Of a stretch of DNA of 64,000 nucleotides, positions 60,793 to 64,000 are shown in pieces; position 1 is the first letter of the stretch, and every line of letters starts with the position of its first letter. The notes under the pieces were generated by a model. It had not been told where the DNA came from. It saw nothing but the letters and a program-made list of their open reading frames with translations, and did no database searches. Source of the stretch: Citrobacter braakii (lineage in GTDB: Bacteria; Pseudomonadota; Gammaproteobacteria; Enterobacterales; Enterobacteriaceae); the NCBI RefSeq assembly GCF_002075345.1, contig NZ_NAEW01000004.1, forward strand, positions 186,001 to 250,000, given 5' to 3'. The translations under genes were made by a program, and so were the position numbers.

Positions 60793-61242
60793 TTATTTAA
60801 GCAAGGTTCCCCAGTTTTCTACCCAGGGATTGGATTCGCTTTCCGGTTCAGGATGCTCGCTGGCGTCAATCAGCAGCATTTCCCCTACACGTTGGGCGCT
60901 TTGTTCCTGCAACAGTGCATCGAACTGCTTGCCGCCATTGCAGAAATTAACATAGCTACTGTCACCCAGCGCAATTACCCCGTAATGCAGATTTGGCTGG
61001 AAACCGAGATTATCTTTGATCCCCTGAAACAGCGGCACGATGCTATCCGGCAGATCGCCCTGTCCGGTCGTTGAGGTCACCACCAGCACATATTTTTCCT
61101 GATATGCCTGCCAGTCGCTGAGCTCGGGATCTTCGAACACCGTGGCTTTATGACCCTGCGCCGTCAAAATAGCTTCGGCCTCTTCGGCAACCAGCAACGC
61201 GTTTCCGTACATCGTGCCGACAAAAATTCCAATTTCCGCCAT
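60793..61242 (-). CDS. yqcA: Flavodoxin-like protein YqcA
   Basis: 149 residues, as in E. coli. The FMN phosphate-binding loop is [16 protein letters not shown], and the flavodoxin signatures [13 protein letters not shown] and [14 protein letters not shown] are clear. It is a MioC-like short flavodoxin of unknown partner. It follows truC, 19 bp downstream on the same strand. Confidence 0.95.
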   Translation of the reverse strand: MAEIGIFVGTMYGNALLVAEEAEAILTAQGHKATVFEDPELSDWQAYQEKYVLVVTSTTGQGDLPDSIVPLFQGIKDNLGFQPNLHYGVIALGDSSYVNFCNGGKQFDALLQEQSAQRVGEMLLIDASEHPEPESESNPWVENWGTLLK

Positions 61243-61261
61243 AACCGTAATCTCCTGGGAC

Positions 61262-62044
61262 TTAAGAATCTATCTGCTCATCCTGACCTGACAGCCCGTT
61301 GAACTCAACCCTTTCATTCTCAGGGAGAAGTCCACGCCAGCCAAACTGTGATAGCGCCTGCATCCAGACATCATCCAGCCCGGCGCGAATAACCAGCGGT
61401 TCGCCGGTGAAAGGATGAGTCAGCGCAAGCTGGCTGGCATGAAGCATCAAACGCTGACAGCCAAAGTGCTCAGCGGCGCTGCGGTTTTGCCGCAAATCAC
61501 CGTGCTTACTGTCGCCGATAATTGGATGACGTAAGTGCGCCAGATGGCGTCTGAGCTGGTGTTTTCGACCGGTTTTAGGATCCAGTTCCACCAATCCGTA
61601 ACGGGTCGTCGGATAACGCCCGGTCGCTACCGGCATCTCAACCGTCGCCAAACCGCGATAATGGGTGACGGCAGGCTGCGGGCCTTTATCATCACGGGCA
61701 AACTTATCAGCGATCTTATCCAGTTCTTCGACCAGCGGGTAATCCAGCACGGCATCATCCATCAGCCAGCCACGCACAATCGCATGATAGCGTTTCTGAA
61801 TTTGATGATGTTCAAATTGCTGGGACAGCAACCGCCCGGCTTCGCTGGACAGTCCCATCAGCAGTACTCCGGAAGTCGGTCTGTCGAGTCGGTGGGCGGT
61901 AAAAACGTGCTGACCAATCTGGTCGCGTACCGTTTGCATCACAACCACTTTCTCATCCCGGTCGAGCCAACTGCGGTGAACCAACCAGCCCGAAGGTTTG
62001 TTAACTGCGACCAGCCATTCGTCCTGATACAGAATCTCCAGCAT
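61262..62044 (-). CDS. truC: tRNA pseudouridine(65) synthase TruC
   Basis: 260 residues. The RluA/TruC catalytic motif is [15 protein letters not shown] (catalytic Asp in HRLDRPTSG), with the C-terminal [20 protein letters not shown]. It modifies U65 of tRNA-Ile and tRNA-Asp. Its start shares one base with the stop of yqcC. Confidence 0.96.
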   Translation of the reverse strand: MLEILYQDEWLVAVNKPSGWLVHRSWLDRDEKVVVMQTVRDQIGQHVFTAHRLDRPTSGVLLMGLSSEAGRLLSQQFEHHQIQKRYHAIVRGWLMDDAVLDYPLVEELDKIADKFARDDKGPQPAVTHYRGLATVEMPVATGRYPTTRYGLVELDPKTGRKHQLRRHLAHLRHPIIGDSKHGDLRQNRSAAEHFGCQRLMLHASQLALTHPFTGEPLVIRAGLDDVWMQALSQFGWRGLLPENERVEFNGLSGQDEQIDS

Positions 62045-62373
62045 CAGGCGTTATCACTTGTAAACAGAGCATCCAATTCCTGCAATGCCGTCAGCAGAAT
62101 TTCGCGTTGCGGGTGATCGGCTGCCAACGCCATTTCGTAATACGGTGCGACGGCAAAAGCCTGCGGAAGCGGCTGAGCGTTATCAATCAGCGTATGCATG
62201 CGGGGAATCAATACCCATTGCAGCCACTCAACCGGCTCCATGGTATCCATACAAAAAGGCTGCGTGCTGGTAAACAGATGCTCTGCAGGCTCATCCAACC
62301 GCCAGTGATTATGTTCACGCAGTAGCGCTTCAAGCGCGTGTAACTGCTGGCGCACACGGTCATGAGTCGTCAT
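62044..62373 (-). CDS. yqcC: YqcC family protein
   Basis: 109 residues from MTTHDRV, the E. coli length; longer in-frame starts would run into csrB. It is a small acidic helical protein (DUF446) with no established function and shares one base with truC. It starts just downstream of the csrB terminator, which is on the same strand. Confidence 0.93.
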   Translation of the reverse strand: MTTHDRVRQQLHALEALLREHNHWRLDEPAEHLFTSTQPFCMDTMEPVEWLQWVLIPRMHTLIDNAQPLPQAFAVAPYYEMALAADHPQREILLTALQELDALFTSDNA

Positions 62374-62431
62374 GAAATTAACCTCAATGATGAAAAATCT
62401 GGCGCGAAGAATAGCACTAGTGAAGGGAAAG

Positions 62432-62794
62432 AAAAAAAGGGAGCACTGTAAAAACAGTGCTCCCGGTTCGTTTCGCAGCGTTCCAGCTACTTTTAGTGCT
62501 CCCTGCTCATCCGTGACAACTTTTCCTATGGTCTTGCGACCTTGTTCATCCTGAACTTTTGCATCCTGCTCACACCACCCCGATGTGAAAACTTCATCCT
62601 GAAGTGTCCTGGCCATCCTGACCCGCCGAACATCCTGACCGGCTCTCATTCTCCATCCTGGAGGTGTCCCTTAACGCATCCAGCGCTTTCCGCTTTGCTT
62701 CATCCTGAAGCCTGTCCTTGTAACACCGTCCTGGTGTGTCCTGCCGAAGAGCCATCATCCTGATGTTCTCTTCGTTGTGCGACTCCTTGTCGAC
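62432..62794 (-). ncRNA. csrB: CsrB, CsrA-sequestering small RNA
   Basis: About 363 nt, read on the minus strand from GTCGACAAGGAG (62794) to the terminator (62432). I count eight CAGGATG and several shorter AGGA/GGA repeats in loops of small hairpins, the binding sites of CsrA; each CsrB molecule titrates many CsrA dimers. The 3' end is a perfect 11-bp hairpin GGGAGCACTGT (62439-62449 with 62454-62464) with seven U. It lies between yqcC and syd as in E. coli, and is transcribed under BarA/UvrY control. Confidence 0.95.
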
Positions 62795-62967
62795 AGATAT
62801 AGAATCGCCTGTTTCGCCTTGTCTTACAAGATGCTTACAGACACTCCCTTAAGATTATTTTCGTATGAAAGTTGACAATAAAACATTAACCTTATGAATA
62901 ATAAGGAATAATTATTTTATCCGTTCATTAAGTCTTTACTTATCACCTGGCAATGTCCTACAGGGTT

Positions 62968-62985
62968 TGTAAGAGATCTCTCACA
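62968..62985. promoter_or_regulatory. UvrY-binding palindrome upstream of csrB
   Basis: TGTAAGAGATCTCTCACA, close to the TGTnAGanaTCTnACA site of UvrY/SirA upstream of csrB. It lies 174-191 bp before the predicted csrB start, as in E. coli. Confidence 0.8.
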
Positions 62986-63004
62986 AGGTTCAGGGCAATC
63001 TGGA

Positions 63005-63550
63005 TTACAGAACTGGCTTAAGCTGAGTGAGAAATTCCGCAAGTGAGTCCGTCAGCACCGTTCGTTTACGGGTTCCCAGCGTTTCTTTGCACACTTCACC
63101 GGAGAGATTGCACACCGAAATAACGTCAAGCTCATTGTCCTGGGTGGCAATAAAAAGCGTAGGCGACAGCTTGAGGCGCTTTTGCGTAACCAGGTGACCA
63201 ATCAGGTTTTCCTGAACGCGCCTGAAGTCGTCTTCGCTCCAGGTTTGCAGCAGCGTTAGTTTTTCATCCGCAAACTGCGCGTGCATGTCCCCGGCAAACT
63301 GGGTGGTGTAAAAAGCGTGAACGGCTGGTTGTATCACGATATCAAAGGCGCGTTCAACCGCATTGAGGTTTTTTTCGCCGACAAAAGGCTGAGGTTGCCA
63401 GAATACCGCATCGTCTGTGGAAGAAATGATGCACGGAGAAGGTACGCCATACAGCTCTTCGCTGAGGGGCCAACTGTTGTTTTTTTCGTACCATGCGTCG
63501 CAATAACGTGTCGTAAAGGCTGTCAACGCCTGCGCTGTCAATTCGTCCAC
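63005..63550 (-). CDS. syd: SecY-interacting protein Syd
   Basis: 181 residues, as in E. coli. The characteristic acidic, Trp- and aromatic-rich sequence ([50 protein letters not shown]) matches Syd, a cytosolic protein that binds SecY and can sense defective translocons. It is divergent from queF. Confidence 0.95.
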   Translation of the reverse strand: MDELTAQALTAFTTRYCDAWYEKNNSWPLSEELYGVPSPCIISSTDDAVFWQPQPFVGEKNLNAVERAFDIVIQPAVHAFYTTQFAGDMHAQFADEKLTLLQTWSEDDFRRVQENLIGHLVTQKRLKLSPTLFIATQDNELDVISVCNLSGEVCKETLGTRKRTVLTDSLAEFLTQLKPVL

Positions 63551-63618
63551 TGATTTCTCTCTTCACAAAAGCCAGGATACACTTGTCGCATAGTGTATCT
63601 GGTTTATGACGGTGAAAC

Positions 63619-64000
63619 ATGTCCTCTTATGAAAATCATCAGGCGCTTGACGGCCTGACTCTCGGTAAATCAACAGATTACCGTGACAATTACGATGCCA
63701 GCCTGCTGCAGGGCGTTCCACGCAGCCTGAACCGCGACCCGCTGGATTTACAGGCCGATAATCTGCCTTTTCACGGTGCCGATATCTGGACGCTATATGA
63801 ACTGTCATGGCTGAATGCCAACGGTTTACCGCAGGTAGCGGTCGGTCATGTAGAACTGGATTACACCAGCGTAAATCTGATCGAATCGAAAAGCTTTAAG
63901 CTTTACCTGAACAGTTTTAACCAGACGCGTTTTGATTCCTGGGATGCGGTACGCCAGACGCTGGAAAACGATCTGCGCGCTTGTGCTCAGGGTGATGTCA
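63619..64000 (+). CDS. queF: NADPH-dependent 7-cyano-7-deazaguanine reductase QueF, cut by window end
   Basis: The first 127 residues are visible, starting [21 protein letters not shown]. The family motif [14 protein letters not shown] and the [20 protein letters not shown] segment near residue 98 identify QueF; the catalytic cysteine lies beyond the window. It reduces preQ0 to preQ1 in the queuosine pathway, downstream of QueD and QueE. A GGTGAAAC precedes the start. Confidence 0.95.
   Translation, partial: MSSYENHQALDGLTLGKSTDYRDNYDASLLQGVPRSLNRDPLDLQADNLPFHGADIWTLYELSWLNANGLPQVAVGHVELDYTSVNLIESKSFKLYLNSFNQTRFDSWDAVRQTLENDLRACAQGDV

Noticed and set aside
62539-62770. Repeated CATCCTG motif that could be read as a tandem or CRISPR-like array
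   Set aside because: Spacing is irregular, the copies sit in hairpin loops and the whole unit matches csrB in ends, position and terminator.

Overview
This window is chromosomal DNA from an enteric gamma-proteobacterium of the Escherichia/Salmonella/Citrobacter group. Gene order and protein lengths follow the E. coli backbone almost gene for gene: mutS, rpoS-nlpD-pcm-surE-truD-ispF-ispD-ftsB-ygbE, cysCND, iap, cysHIJ, queD, the ygc cluster, queE, eno-pyrG-mazG-relA-rlmD, barA, gudDXP, yqcA-truC-yqcC, csrB, syd, queF. Several differences (no CRISPR-Cas between iap and cysH, no mazEF between relA and mazG, mutS directly facing rpoS, a fimbrial island where E. coli has ygcG) argue against E. coli K-12 and Salmonella. 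Citrobacter is my best guess; this is inference from layout, not a database result.

Layout. 1-1.6 kb: an accessory strip with a left-truncated Crp/Fnr regulator, a LuxR-type HTH protein and a tiny ORF that may be an integrase remnant. 1.6-11.1 kb: mismatch repair, the stationary-phase sigma factor and the conserved nlpD-to-ygbE run. 11.1-20 kb: sulfate activation and assimilatory reduction (cysDNC, cysJIH) around iap. 20-31.1 kb: queD and the poorly understood ygc cluster (FixC/FixX-like proteins, electron-transfer flavoprotein, FAD-linked oxidase, SDR, FGGY kinase, two MFS transporters and a GlpP-type antiterminator). 31.1-31.8 kb: queE. 31.9-41.8 kb: a fimbrial island with its own regulators. 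41.9-52.5 kb: eno, pyrG, mazG, relA, rlmD, barA. 52.5-57.8 kb: D-glucarate catabolism (glycerate kinase, gudD, gudX, gudP). 58.3-60.5 kb: an inserted toxin/immunity-like pair. 60.8-64 kb: yqcA, truC, yqcC, the CsrA-sequestering RNA csrB, syd and the start of queF.

The most interesting signals are regulatory or accessory. (1) Both arms of the divergent ygcW/yqcE region carry a strong intrinsic terminator in the 5' leader, each overlapping a shared AGAGA..TGAGAAA element. The same cluster encodes the GlpP-type antiterminator YgcP, which suggests an undescribed antitermination switch, with two CRP-like sites between the promoters. (2) An 18-bp palindrome occurs between two divergent paralogous winged-helix regulators that share a recognition segment, and again upstream of the fimbrial operon. 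(3) The fimbrial operon contains a tandem duplication of an adhesin/minor-pilin module in which the copies have lost different genes by in-frame deletion, leaving two miniature secreted-type ORFs. (4) A low-GC gene pair between gudP and yqcA looks like a membrane-acting antibacterial toxin with its immunity protein, ending in a terminator whose U-tract continues into a perfect hexanucleotide repeat.

The BarA kinase and its regulatory endpoint csrB, with a recognisable UvrY-type palindrome, are both present, as are three of the queuosine-precursor genes (queD, queE, queF).
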